64,000 nucleotides of DNA from Ramlibacter tataouinensis (GCF_001580455.1 NZ_CP010951.1:62001-126000); one strand, 5' to 3'. Shown: positions 53,297-62,395, counted from the stretch's first letter. Made by a program: numbers and translations. Notes: generated by a model not told the origin, from the letters alone.

Positions 53297-54321
53297 GCCT
53301 TGCCTCCCTCGCCGCGGCGCATGCGCGCCAGCAGCAGCTTCGAGAAGGACAGCACCACGAAGGTGATGAAGAACAGCACCAGCCCGAGGTAGATCAGCGC
53401 CGCCTGGTGCAGGCCGCTGGCGGCTTCGGCGAACTCGTTGGCCAGGGCCGAGGTGATGCTGTTGGCGGCCTGGAACAGCGACAGGGTGTCGAGCTGGTTG
53501 AAGTTGCCGATCACGAAGGTGACGGCCATCGTCTCACCCAGCGCGCGGCCGAGCCCGAGCATGATGCCGCCGATCACGCCCGACTTGGTGTAGGGCAGCA
53601 CGACCCGGGTCACCACCTCCCAGGTGGTCGAACCCAGGGCGTAGGCCGATTCCTTGAGCATGGGCGGCGTGACGTCGAACACGTCGCGCATCACCGCCGC
53701 GATGAAGGGGATGATCATGATGGCGAGGATGATTCCCGCCGACAGCACGCCGATGCCCACCGGCGGCCCCGAGAACAGCGCGCCCAGGATGGGCACGTTG
53801 CCGAACAGCGCCTGCAGCGGCTGCTGGACCCAGGTGGCGAGGATGGGACCGAACACCAGCAGGCCCCACATGCCGTAGACGATGGAAGGGACGGCCGCCA
53901 GCAGTTCGATCGCCGTGCCCAGCGGGCGCTTGAGCCAGGCGGGCGACAGCTCGGTCAGGAACAGCGCGATGCCGAAGCTCACCGGCACGGCGATCAGCAA
54001 GGCAATCAGCGAGGTGGCCAGCGTGCCGTAGATCATCACCAGCCCGCCGAACTCGAGGCCCACCGGGTCCCAGACGGGACTGAACAGGAAGCCGAGGCCG
54101 AATCTCTCGATGGCCGGCCAGGCGCCGACCACCAGGGACAGCATGATGCCCAGCAGCAGACTGAGCGTGAGCAGGGCCGCGCCCTTGGCGGCCCAGCCGA
54201 ACAGCAGGTCGGCCAACGGACTTCTGCGACGCGCGGGCGCGGGCGGCGGCGTCATTGAACGCTCGCGGCTGCCAAGGGCCAAGTCCAGGGAGGCCTCATG
54301 GGCCGAGAGTGTAGAAGACAT
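53293..54321 (-). CDS. pstC: phosphate ABC transporter permease PstC
   Basis: 342 aa, six membrane helices after a 40-residue cytoplasmic N terminus; conserved ELLAAVPSIVYGMWGL and the EAA loop (MLKESAYALGSTTWEVVTRVVLPYTKSGVIGG). Starts 18 bp after pstS. A second in-frame ATG at 54255 is possible. Confidence 0.96.
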   Translation of the reverse strand: MSSTLSAHEASLDLALGSRERSMTPPPAPARRRSPLADLLFGWAAKGAALLTLSLLLGIMLSLVVGAWPAIERFGLGFLFSPVWDPVGLEFGGLVMIYGTLATSLIALLIAVPVSFGIALFLTELSPAWLKRPLGTAIELLAAVPSIVYGMWGLLVFGPILATWVQQPLQALFGNVPILGALFSGPPVGIGVLSAGIILAIMIIPFIAAVMRDVFDVTPPMLKESAYALGSTTWEVVTRVVLPYTKSGVIGGIMLGLGRALGETMAVTFVIGNFNQLDTLSLFQAANSITSALANEFAEAASGLHQAALIYLGLVLFFITFVVLSFSKLLLARMRRGEGGKA

Positions 54322-54339
54322 GCACGCCGCCCGGATGCC

Positions 54340-55374
54340 TTACTTGGCTGCGATCTGCTTGCCCGAGCCGTCCTTGATCTCGCCCCAGGCCTTCTCGATC
54401 TGGGTCTTGACGGTGGCGGGCATGGGCACGTAGTCGAGGTCGTCGGCGGTCTTGTCGCCGTTCTTGTAGGCCCATTCGAAGAACTTCAGCACGGCGGCGC
54501 CCTGCGCGGGCTTGTCCTGCACCTTGTGCATCAGGATGTAGGTGGCGTTGGTGATCGGCCAGGTGGTGTCGCCCGGCTGGTTCGTCAGGATCTGGTAGAA
54601 GGTCTTGGACCAGTCGGCGTTCGCCGCGGCGGCCTTGAAGGAGGTCGAATCGGGCTTGGCGAACTTGCCGGCGGCGTTCTGCACCAGCGCGTAGGTCATC
54701 TTGTTTTGCTTGACGTAGGCGTATTCGACGTAGCCGATCGAGTTCGGCAGGCGACCGACGAAAGCTGCCACCCCCTCATTGCCCTTGCCGCCGGCACCGG
54801 TCGGCCAGTTGACGGCGGTGCCTTCACCGACCTTGGCCTTCCACTCGGGGTTCACCTTGGACAGGTAGTTGGTGAAGATGAAGCTGGTGCCCGAGCCGTC
54901 GGCACGGCGGACGACCGCGATCGCGGCATCCGGCAGATTGAGGTTCGGATTGAGCGACTTGATCGCCGGATCATTCCACTTGGCGATCTTGCCCAGGTAG
55001 ATGTCACCCAGGACCTGGCCGGTCAGCTGGAGCTGGCCCGGGTTGATGCCCTTGATGTTGACGACGGGGATCACCCCGCCGATCACCGTCGGAAACTGCA
55101 GCTGGCCCTTCTTGGCCAGTTCATCGTCCTTCAGGGGCATGTCGGAGGCGCCGAAGTCCACCGTCTTGGCGTCGATCTGGCGGATGCCGGCCCCGGAACC
55201 CACGGATTGGTAGTTCACCTTGGCGCCGGTGGCCTTGTTGTAGTCGGCCGCCCACTTGGCGTACACGGGCGCCGGGAAGCTGGCGCCGGCGCCAGTCACT
55301 TCCTGGGCAGTCGCGACTCCGGTGGCGGCGAGCGCGGCGCCGCCGATCATCAGCAGGGGTATCAGTCGGTTCAT
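54340..55374 (-). CDS. pstS: phosphate ABC transporter substrate-binding protein
   Basis: 344 aa from ATG 55374. Signal peptide ending TAQ (about residue 24), then EVTGAGASFPAPVYAKWAADYN, SVGSGAGIRQI, GASDMPL and RRADGSGTSFIFTNYL, the phosphate-binding loops of PstS. First gene of pstSCAB-phoU-phoB-phoR, with a Pho box upstream. Confidence 0.97.
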   Translation of the reverse strand: MNRLIPLLMIGGAALAATGVATAQEVTGAGASFPAPVYAKWAADYNKATGAKVNYQSVGSGAGIRQIDAKTVDFGASDMPLKDDELAKKGQLQFPTVIGGVIPVVNIKGINPGQLQLTGQVLGDIYLGKIAKWNDPAIKSLNPNLNLPDAAIAVVRRADGSGTSFIFTNYLSKVNPEWKAKVGEGTAVNWPTGAGGKGNEGVAAFVGRLPNSIGYVEYAYVKQNKMTYALVQNAAGKFAKPDSTSFKAAAANADWSKTFYQILTNQPGDTTWPITNATYILMHKVQDKPAQGAAVLKFFEWAYKNGDKTADDLDYVPMPATVKTQIEKAWGEIKDGSGKQIAAK

Positions 55375-55407
55375 GGATTCACCTCTTTTGTGCAATCAAT
55401 GCGGCCG

Positions 55408-55441
55408 ACTCTAGGAATGATTTGTGACAACCCCGTGACAT
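55408..55441 (-). promoter_or_regulatory. Pho box and promoter of pstS
   Basis: On the minus strand ATGTCAC-N4-TTGTCAC (55441 to 55424) gives two PhoB half-sites 11 bp apart. After a further 10 nt comes the -10-like TAGAGT (55413 to 55408). The box replaces the -35, the classic architecture of PhoB-activated promoters. Confidence 0.85.
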
Positions 55442-55455
55442 GGCCCGGCGGTGCG

Positions 55456-55467
55456 GGGAAATTTCCC
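55456..55467. other. palindrome GGGAAATTTCCC between two Pho boxes
   Basis: A perfect 12-bp palindrome midway between the pstS Pho box and the fasciclin Pho box, flanked by CGGTG/CACCG arms. Either a regulator site or a cruciform-prone spacer; no known factor assigned. Confidence 0.4.
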
Positions 55468-55482
55468 GCGCAACACCGCCCG

Positions 55483-55538
55483 CTGTCATCGAAGCGTCAT
55501 GCGGCGGTCACAGATGCGTCACATCGGCTTCCTAAGCT
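55483..55538 (+). promoter_or_regulatory. four-half-site Pho box and promoter of the fasciclin gene
   Basis: CTGTCAT (55483), GCGTCAT (55494), CGGTCAC (55505) and GCGTCAC (55516) lie at exact 11-bp steps, each a PhoB half-site with a 4-bp spacer. Ten bases later TAAGCT (55533-55538) stands as the -10, the same geometry as at pstS. Confidence 0.82.
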
Positions 55539-55569
55539 CTGCCCCGTCTCAACCTCGAGGAAATCCAAA

Positions 55570-56052
55570 ATGATCCAACGCCGCCTCGTCGCCCTGTTGC
55601 CCGCCGCCGCGCTCCTTGCTGCCTGCGCGACCTCCACCCCGCAACCGGCCTCCGTCGCCGATGCCCTGGCCCGCGATCCCGAGCTGAGCACGGTCAATGA
55701 GCTCGTCAACCGCGCCGGCCTGTCCGAAACGCTGCGCACCGGCGGCCCCTACACTTTCTTCGCGCCGACCAACGCCGCGTTCAAGGCCGTGCCGGCCAAG
55801 ACCATGGACGAGCTGAACAGCAACCCGGCGCGCCTGAAGGCCGTGCTGTCCTACCACGTCCTGCCCTCAAGGCTCATGGCGGCCGACGTGCGCAACGGCA
55901 GTGTCCAGACCAGCCAGGGCGCCAAGCTCGAGCTCTCGCGCGCCGGCAGCTACGTGACGGTCGAGGACGCCATGGTCCAGCACGCCGATATCGCGGCGGC
56001 CAACGGCGTCGTGCATACGGTCGATCGCGTGCTGCTGCCGCCGTCCCGCTGA
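55570..56052 (+). CDS. fasciclin (FAS1) domain lipoprotein
   Basis: 160 aa. The lipobox LLAAC (Cys19) predicts a membrane-anchored lipoprotein. The FAS1 domain covers about 28-158: TVNELVNRAGLSETLRTGGPYTFFAPTNAAF, LSYHVLPSRLMAADV and NGVVHTVDRVLLP. FAS1 proteins act in adhesion or extracellular binding. AGGAAA precedes the ATG. It lies downstream of a strong Pho box, so it should be induced by phosphate starvation. Confidence 0.9.
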   Translation: MIQRRLVALLPAAALLAACATSTPQPASVADALARDPELSTVNELVNRAGLSETLRTGGPYTFFAPTNAAFKAVPAKTMDELNSNPARLKAVLSYHVLPSRLMAADVRNGSVQTSQGAKLELSRAGSYVTVEDAMVQHADIAAANGVVHTVDRVLLPPSR

Positions 56053-56056
56053 AATC

Positions 56057-57184
56057 GTGAGATCGCGACCCATCAACCGCCGCCAGATGCTGGCTGCGGC
56101 GGCCACCCTCGCTGCCCCGGCGTGGGCGCTGGCGCAGTCGGGCAAGGCGTCCGCCCGCGGCATCACGATCGCGCAGATCGTGGACACCTCGCCAGCCCAG
56201 CAAGACGTTTCCAAGGACTTCCTGATCGGCTCGCGCGCCGCGTGGCAGGACGTCAATGCCCGCGGCGGCCTGCGCGGCCGCACCGTGCAGCACGCGACGA
56301 TCGAAGTCGACGGCACGGCCGCCAGCGTGCGTGCCGCGCTTGCCTCGGTGCGCGACAACCCCGACTGCCTGCTGCTGTGCGGCAGCGCCGGCGATGTCGC
56401 CGCCACCCGCGTGGCCACGGCGCTGCGCGCGGAACGGCTCGGCATCGCGCATGTGGCCCCTTGGCTGCAGAACTCCGGGCTCGAGCTGGACGACCAGACC
56501 TTCCCGATCTTCGCGCCGCGGCAGGAACAGATCGCCCATGCGCTCAAATCGCTGAGCGTGGTGAACGTGCGCGAGCTCGGGGTCGTCTATGCGGGCGAGC
56601 AGGAGTACGCCGGGCACAGGAATGAGCTGGAGCACGCCGCAGCCGCGCTGGGCCTGAAGATCGTCGCCTACCGCGGCAGCAACCTGGCGCAGCTGGGCCA
56701 GCAACTGACGCAGGCCTCGCCGGCCATCCTGCTGTTCGTCGGCGGCACGCCCGAGCTGGTCCAGTTCACCCAGGGGCTGGAGCGGCAATCGCGTCAGCGC
56801 TACGTCGTGGCGCTGGCCGACGTCAACCTGCAGACACTGCAGCAGATGGGCGCCGCCCGCCACACGCCGGTGATCGCCACGCAGTCCGTGCCCATGGTCA
56901 CGGCCAGCCACCCCATCGTGCGCAAGTACCGTGAGGTGCTGGCCCGGCTGTTCGACGAGCCGCCGGCGCCCCTCAGCCTGGCCGGCTTCATCGCCGCCCG
57001 CTACGCGTTCGAGGTGTTGGGTGGCGTGGACGGCCAGCTGAGCCGAGCCTCCGTGCTCGCAGCTTTCCAGCGGCGCGAGACGCTCGACGTCGGCGGCTTC
57101 CGCGTCAGCTACGACGGCCGTCGCCGCGGCGGCACCTTCGTCACGCAAAGCATGCTCACCACCGACGGCCGGGTGATCGGCTGA
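56057..57184 (+). CDS. ABC-type substrate-binding protein (Peripla_BP_6-like)
   Basis: 375 aa from GTG 56057; the only near ATG falls inside the signal sequence. Twin-arginine-like NRRQMLAAAATLAAPAWALAQ signal, then a type I periplasmic binding fold (GITIAQIVDTSPAQQDVSKDF, LGVVYAGEQEYAGHRNELE). Such proteins usually bind amino acids or similar ligands. No permease or ATPase is near. It starts 4 bp after the fasciclin gene and precedes ppx by 60 bp, so it is probably in the Pho-controlled unit. Confidence 0.85.
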   Translation: MRSRPINRRQMLAAAATLAAPAWALAQSGKASARGITIAQIVDTSPAQQDVSKDFLIGSRAAWQDVNARGGLRGRTVQHATIEVDGTAASVRAALASVRDNPDCLLLCGSAGDVAATRVATALRAERLGIAHVAPWLQNSGLELDDQTFPIFAPRQEQIAHALKSLSVVNVRELGVVYAGEQEYAGHRNELEHAAAALGLKIVAYRGSNLAQLGQQLTQASPAILLFVGGTPELVQFTQGLERQSRQRYVVALADVNLQTLQQMGAARHTPVIATQSVPMVTASHPIVRKYREVLARLFDEPPAPLSLAGFIAARYAFEVLGGVDGQLSRASVLAAFQRRETLDVGGFRVSYDGRRRGGTFVTQSMLTTDGRVIG

Positions 57185-57244
57185 CCGGCCCGGGGGCACC
57201 GGCGGCCGCTAACATGCTGGCCCATCCTTCTGTTCGATTCCCGA

Positions 57245-58729
57245 ATGCAAAACGGTTCCCTGCTCGCCGCGGTCGATCTCGGCTCCAACAGTTTCCGCCT
57301 GGAAATCGGGCGCCTGGAGCACGGGCAGATCCGGCGCACCGAGTACATCAAGGAGACCGTCCGCCAAGGCAGCGGGCTCGATGCCTCCCGCAACCTCACC
57401 CAGGAAGCCATGCAGCGCGGCTGGGACTGCCTGGCCAGGTTCGCCGAGCGCCTGGCCGGCTTTCGCCGCTCGCAAGTGCGCGCCGTGGCCACCCAGACGC
57501 TGCGCGAGGCGCGCAATCGCGACGCCTTCCTGGCCCAGGCGCACCGGACCCTGGGCTTTCCCATCGACGTGATCTCGGGCACCGAAGAGGCGCGCCTGAT
57601 CTACCAGGGCGTGGCCCACCTGCTGCCGCAATCGGATGAACAGCGGCTGGTGGTGGACATCGGCGGACGGTCCACGGAGCTGATCCTGGGGCAGCACGTT
57701 GATGCGAACCTGATGGCCAGCTATCGCGTGGGCAGCGTCGCCTGGTCGATGCGCTACTTCCCGCAGGGCGCATTGACGCACGAGGCCTTCGATGAAGCCG
57801 AACTCGCCGCGCAGGCGGTGCTGGAGGAAGCGCTGGACGCCTACGAGCGCGACCGGTGGGAGGTGGCCTACGGCTCCTCGGGCACCATAGGCGCGGTAGC
57901 CGACATCGTTGCCGCGGCCGGCGGGCCGGCCGGCCTGATCACCCGCGAAGACCTGGACCGGCTGCGGGCCGAGCTGGTGGCCAGCGGCCATGTCGACAAG
58001 GTGCGGCTTCCCAGCCTCAAGGACGACCGCCGGCCGGTGATCGGCGGGGGTCTGAGCGTCCTGCGCGCCGTGTTCGACACCCTGCAGATCGACAGCATGC
58101 AGGCCGCGCAAGGCGCGCTGCGCCATGGCGTGCTCTACGACATGCTCGATCGCGAGCAGCCGGTGACCGACATGCGATCGACCACGGTGAAACGCCTGTG
58201 CGCGAAGTTCGACGCCGATGCGGCGCAGGCGGCGCGGGTGGCTGCCGCAGCCTGCACCCTGCTTCGCCAGCTGCGGCATGCCGATGACGACCAGGTGCTG
58301 GCCCGTCACGAGCGCAAGCTCTCCTGGGCCGCGCAGCTTCACGAGATCGGCAGCACGGTCTCGCACAGCGACTACCACAAGCACGGCGCCTACATTCTCG
58401 ACAACACCGACGCGCCGGGTTTCGCGGCGCATGAGTTGCATCGCCTGGGCCAGCTGGTGCTCGGGCACCGGGGCAAGCTGCGCAAGCTCGACATCGACTT
58501 CGGCGACGAACCCTTTGTGCACCAGCTGGCCTGCATCCGGCTGGCGGTGATCCTGTGCCATGCGCGGCGCGACCCCGAACTGCGCGGCCTGCAGCTTTCG
58601 GGCGGCGACCGCAGCATGACCTTGAAGCTGCCCGCCGCCTGGTCAGCGAAGCATCCGCAATCGGCCTGGCTGCTGCGCGAGGAAGCCGCCGCCTGGCAGA
58701 AGACGCCCTGGGCTTTCGAGCTGGGCTGA
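57245..58729 (+). CDS. ppx: exopolyphosphatase (Ppx/GppA family)
   Basis: 494 aa. It removes terminal phosphates from polyphosphate (and possibly pppGpp). Actin-like ATPase fold motifs AAVDLGSNSFRLEIG, SGTEEARLIYQG (catalytic Glu) and DIGGRSTELILG; the C-terminal HD-like domain has HEIGSTVSHSDYHKH. Downstream of the fasciclin and binding-protein genes and convergent with sixA-ppk1. Confidence 0.94.
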   Translation: MQNGSLLAAVDLGSNSFRLEIGRLEHGQIRRTEYIKETVRQGSGLDASRNLTQEAMQRGWDCLARFAERLAGFRRSQVRAVATQTLREARNRDAFLAQAHRTLGFPIDVISGTEEARLIYQGVAHLLPQSDEQRLVVDIGGRSTELILGQHVDANLMASYRVGSVAWSMRYFPQGALTHEAFDEAELAAQAVLEEALDAYERDRWEVAYGSSGTIGAVADIVAAAGGPAGLITREDLDRLRAELVASGHVDKVRLPSLKDDRRPVIGGGLSVLRAVFDTLQIDSMQAAQGALRHGVLYDMLDREQPVTDMRSTTVKRLCAKFDADAAQAARVAAAACTLLRQLRHADDDQVLARHERKLSWAAQLHEIGSTVSHSDYHKHGAYILDNTDAPGFAAHELHRLGQLVLGHRGKLRKLDIDFGDEPFVHQLACIRLAVILCHARRDPELRGLQLSGGDRSMTLKLPAAWSAKHPQSAWLLREEAAAWQKTPWAFELG

Positions 58730-58731
58730 GG

Positions 58732-59193
58732 TCAGGCCTGGCCGGGTGAGAGCGCCGCCATCAGCACGGCCTCCTGCCCGCCCTCGCGCTCGCGCGAGCG
58801 GAACCACCACACCCCGCCCTTCCGGATCGTCAGCCCGCGGCCGTCGACGCCCAGCAGATGGGCCGCGGTCTCACCCAAGAGAGGCTGGTGGCCGACGATC
58901 AGGACCGGCTGCCTGCTGTCAGGCCACCGTGCCGCCGCCAGCAGCGCATCGGGGCTGCCGCCTGGCGCCAGCTCTTCGCGCACCTTGTACTTGCGGCCCA
59001 GCGCCATCACCGTTTGCTCGCAGCGCAGGGCCGGGCTGCACAGGATCCGGGCGCTGTCCACCAGTTGCCGGTCCAGCCACAGGGCCACGCGGGCGGCCTG
59101 CTTCTCGCCATGGGTCGTGAGCGCGCGCCGCAGGTCGTCGGCGCCCGGGGCGACCTCTTCCGCTTCGGCATGCCGCCACAGGATCAGTTCCAC
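58732..59193 (-). CDS. sixA: phosphohistidine phosphatase SixA-like
   Basis: 153 aa from GTG 59193, 4 bp after the ppk1 stop. Histidine phosphatase signature LWRHAEAE at the N terminus and the second catalytic His in VGHQPLLGE. The frame also opens upstream within ppk1, but the start above matches the family. Cotranscribed with ppk1. Partner phosphohistidine protein unknown. Confidence 0.9.
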   Translation of the reverse strand: MELILWRHAEAEEVAPGADDLRRALTTHGEKQAARVALWLDRQLVDSARILCSPALRCEQTVMALGRKYKVREELAPGGSPDALLAAARWPDSRQPVLIVGHQPLLGETAAHLLGVDGRGLTIRKGGVWWFRSREREGGQEAVLMAALSPGQA

Positions 59194-59197
59194 CTTC

Positions 59198-61279
59198 TCA
59201 AGCCCTTTCCTGTCCCGCCGGCGCCGCATACCTGGTCATCAGCGCCGCCTGGGCGCCATGGCCCTTGAGCTCGCCTGCCCGGGGCGCGCGCTTGTAGCGG
59301 CCATCGGGCATCAGGTCCCAGGCATCGCAGTCGTCGTGCAGGTAGGCCACCAGGCACTCGTCGATGATGCGCTGGCGCAGCGCCGGGTCGTTGACCGGCC
59401 ATGCCAGCTCGACCCGCCGGAGCATGTTGCGGTTCATCCAGTCGGCGCTGGAGAGGTACACCTGCTCGTCGTGGTCGAGGCGGAAGTAGAAGACGCGCGA
59501 GTGCTCCAGGAAGCGGCCGATGACGGAGCGCACCCGGATGTTGTCGGTGACGCCCGGCTGGCGCGCCGGCAGGATGCAGGCGCCCCGCACGAGCAGGTCG
59601 ATGTGCACGCCCATCTTGCCGGCGCGCACCAGCGCCTCGCTCAGCGGAACGTCGGTCAGCGCATTGAGCTTGAGCACGATCCGGGCCTTCTTACCCTGGG
59701 CCGCGGCGGCGCCAAGCGCTTCGATCCTGTCGATCAGCTTACGATGCAGGTGGAAAGGCGCGAGCCAGACCTGCGCCATGCGCGGCAGCCGGCTGTGGCT
59801 GGCCAGGTGCACGAACACGTTGTCGACATCCGCCGTGATGTGGGGGTCGGCCGTGAAGAAGCCGAGGTCGGTGTACAGGCGCGCGGTCTGCGGGTTGTAG
59901 TTGCCCGTCGACAGGTGGGCATAGCGCACCAGGCTGCGACCCTCGCGCCGCGTCACCAGCAGCATCTTGGCGTGCGTCTTCAGGCCCACGACGCCATACA
60001 CGACCTGGGCGCCGATCGCCTCGAGCCGCTCGGCCCAGTTGATATTGGCTTCCTCGTCGAAACGGGCCTTCAGTTCCACCACGGCGGTGACTTCCTTGCC
60101 CAGGCGCACCGCTTCGGCCAGGAGTTCCATCAGCTCCGAGTCCGCGCCGGTGCGGTAGATGGTCTGGCGGATCGCCAGCACTTTGGGGTCCTGCACGGCC
60201 TCGCGCAGGAAGGCCAGCACGCCGTCGAAGCTCTCGAAGGGGTGGTGCACGAGGATGTCGCGCTTCCTGACCTGGTCGAGGATCGAACGCCCCGGCTGCA
60301 GCTGCACCGGATACGAGGGCCTGAACGCGGGAAACAGCAGCTTGGGCGCATCGACCAGATCGATCAGTTGCGCCAGCCGCACCAGGTTCACCGGTCCGTG
60401 GACGCGGTACAGGCATGGCGCGGGCAGTGCGAATTGCGCCAGCAGGAAGGCGGCCAGGAACTCGGAGCACCCGGCGGACACCTCCAGCCGTAGCGCCTGT
60501 CCGTAGTGGCGCTGCTGCAGCCCCAGGCGAAGGGCCGTGCGCAGGTCCTTCACATCGTCCTCGTCCACCGCCAGGTCGGAGTGCCGCGTGACGCGGAACT
60601 GCGAGAACTCGCCCACCTCTCGACCCGGGAACAGGCTGGCCAGGTGGGCCCGGATGACGCTGGACAGTGATACGAACAGGGTCTTCTTCCCCGATACCTT
60701 GGGCGGCATTCGGATCAGCCGCGGCAGCACGCGCGGCACCTTCACGATCGCGATCTCGTTCTCGCGGCCGAAGGCGTCTTTGCCGCCCAGACGCACGATG
60801 AAGTTGAGCGATTTGTTGGCCACCTGCGGGAAGGGGTGCGCAGGATCCAGCCCGACCGGGACCAGCAGGGGACGCACTTCGGACTCGAAGTACGAATGCA
60901 CCCAGGCCCGCTGGGCCGCGTTGCGCTCGCCATGCGCCACGATGGCGATGCCCTGCCTGGCGAAGGCCGGCATCAGCTCGTCGTTGTAGAGCGCGTACTG
61001 GCGGCCCACCAGCGCATGCGCCGCGCGCGCCAGGGCTTCGAAGCCCTGCGCGCCCTTCAGATCGCCGGCCTTCAGCGCATCGAGGTGCGTCGCCGCGCGC
61101 ACCTCGAAGAACTCGTCCAGGTTGGATGAGACGATGCACAGGTAGCGCAGGCGCTCCAGCAGCGGCACATCGGTGCGATGGGCCCAGTCGAGCACCCGCT
61201 CGTTGAAGGCGAGGATGCTGTGGTCGCGATCGATGAAGGCAACCGCCTCATGGAGGGGCGGCACGGGAACGGCGGACAT
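59198..61279 (-). CDS. ppk1: polyphosphate kinase 1
   Basis: 693 aa. It makes polyphosphate from ATP at the membrane. N domain (ERVLDWAHRTDVPLLERLRYLCIVSSNLDEFFEVR), and the phosphorylated His in GLKTHAKMLLVTRREG with its tunnel residues (ARFDEEANINWAERLE). The ATG at 61279 lies 42 nt after a canonical Pho box. sixA follows. Confidence 0.96.
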   Translation of the reverse strand: MSAVPVPPLHEAVAFIDRDHSILAFNERVLDWAHRTDVPLLERLRYLCIVSSNLDEFFEVRAATHLDALKAGDLKGAQGFEALARAAHALVGRQYALYNDELMPAFARQGIAIVAHGERNAAQRAWVHSYFESEVRPLLVPVGLDPAHPFPQVANKSLNFIVRLGGKDAFGRENEIAIVKVPRVLPRLIRMPPKVSGKKTLFVSLSSVIRAHLASLFPGREVGEFSQFRVTRHSDLAVDEDDVKDLRTALRLGLQQRHYGQALRLEVSAGCSEFLAAFLLAQFALPAPCLYRVHGPVNLVRLAQLIDLVDAPKLLFPAFRPSYPVQLQPGRSILDQVRKRDILVHHPFESFDGVLAFLREAVQDPKVLAIRQTIYRTGADSELMELLAEAVRLGKEVTAVVELKARFDEEANINWAERLEAIGAQVVYGVVGLKTHAKMLLVTRREGRSLVRYAHLSTGNYNPQTARLYTDLGFFTADPHITADVDNVFVHLASHSRLPRMAQVWLAPFHLHRKLIDRIEALGAAAAQGKKARIVLKLNALTDVPLSEALVRAGKMGVHIDLLVRGACILPARQPGVTDNIRVRSVIGRFLEHSRVFYFRLDHDEQVYLSSADWMNRNMLRRVELAWPVNDPALRQRIIDECLVAYLHDDCDAWDLMPDGRYKRAPRAGELKGHGAQAALMTRYAAPAGQERA

Positions 61280-61297
61280 GACTCTTTCGTGGCTGAG

Positions 61298-62395
61298 TCA
61301 TGACAGTGTCGAACGCCCGGATGACAGTTGTGTGACAGCGCAGTCCACGTTCGACCTGGCGCCGGCGCGCGCGGGAACGAGATGGCTCTCGAACACGGCG
61401 GCGGCCCGGCCCCAGCTGAAGTCCAGCGCCCTCGCGCGCGCCTCCCCGCGCGGAACGGCCAGGGCGGCGTGGCAGGCCTGGCGAAGGTCCTCATGCATCG
61501 CGCCGCCCAGCGTGCGGCCGCTCTCGTTGCGGCGGCCCAGCACTTCCAGCGGGCCGTCGGCCGGATAGGCCGCGACCGGCGTGCCGCAGGCCATGGCCTC
61601 GACCATCACCAGCCCGAAGGTGTCGGCGTGGCTGGGGAACACGAACACGTCGGCCGCGGCGTACAGCTGGGCCAGCCGGTCGCGCGACAGCAAGCCGACC
61701 CAGCGCACATGCGGGTAGCGCTGCTTCAGCTGGGCTTCCACCGGCCCAACGCCGCACACCACCTTGCTGCCGGGGAACTCCATGTCCAGGAAGGCGCCGA
61801 TGTTCTTCTCGTACGAAACGCGACCGACGAACAGCGCCAGCGGGCGCGGCAAGTCGCCCAGCGGCACCCAGTCACGCGCCTGTGCCTGGAACTGGAACAG
61901 CGAGGCGTCCACGCCATGAGTCCAGGCCCGCAGATTGCGAAAGCCGCGCTGATCCAGCATCCGAAGGACGCTCTCGGTCGGCACCATGACGCCCGAGGAC
62001 GGCCGGTGGAAGCGGCGCATCAGCGCGTAGCCCCAGGACACGGGCACCCTCAGCGCCGCGTTCACGATCTCGGGAAACTTGGTGTGGAAAGCGGTGGTGA
62101 AGGCCAGGCCGGCCTTGAGGCAGTAGCGGCGTGCCGCCCAGCCGAGCGGCCCCTCCGTGGCGAGGTGGATGGCTTCCGGCCGGAAGGCGTCCAGCAATTC
62201 GCCCAGGCGGCGCGCGGGACGGACCGCAAGATCGATCCCGGGGTAGCCGGGGCACGGCCGGCGCGGAAACTGCTGGGGCTCGATCACCTTGACTTCGTGG
62301 CCGGCCGCGCGCAACTCGCGCACCAGCTCGACCAGCGTGGTGACCACCCCGTTGACCTGGGGCTGCCAGGCATCCGTGACCAGCGCGATTCTCAT
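61298..62395 (-). CDS. glycosyltransferase family 4 (GT-B)
   Basis: 365 aa. N-terminal MRIALVTDAWQPQVNGVV typical of mannosyl/glycosyltransferases acting on phospholipids; C-terminal donor site FVGRVSYEKNI and FPSHADTFGLVMVEAMACGTPVAAY. Lipid or sugar acceptor unknown. ATG 62395 overlaps the stop of the LpxH-like gene (ATGA). The last 12 codons overlap the ppk1 Pho box. Confidence 0.9.
   Translation of the reverse strand: MRIALVTDAWQPQVNGVVTTLVELVRELRAAGHEVKVIEPQQFPRRPCPGYPGIDLAVRPARRLGELLDAFRPEAIHLATEGPLGWAARRYCLKAGLAFTTAFHTKFPEIVNAALRVPVSWGYALMRRFHRPSSGVMVPTESVLRMLDQRGFRNLRAWTHGVDASLFQFQAQARDWVPLGDLPRPLALFVGRVSYEKNIGAFLDMEFPGSKVVCGVGPVEAQLKQRYPHVRWVGLLSRDRLAQLYAAADVFVFPSHADTFGLVMVEAMACGTPVAAYPADGPLEVLGRRNESGRTLGGAMHEDLRQACHAALAVPRGEARARALDFSWGRAAAVFESHLVPARAGARSNVDCAVTQLSSGRSTLS
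61300..61338 (-). promoter_or_regulatory. Pho box and promoter region of ppk1
   Basis: Minus-strand CTGTCACACAACTGTCAT (61338 to 61321) is a nearly consensus 18-bp Pho box. Ten bases on, a weak GACACT could be the -10; a third CTGTCAT half-site lies at 61306 to 61300. All of it sits inside the 3' end of the glycosyltransferase gene or just after. Confidence 0.85.
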
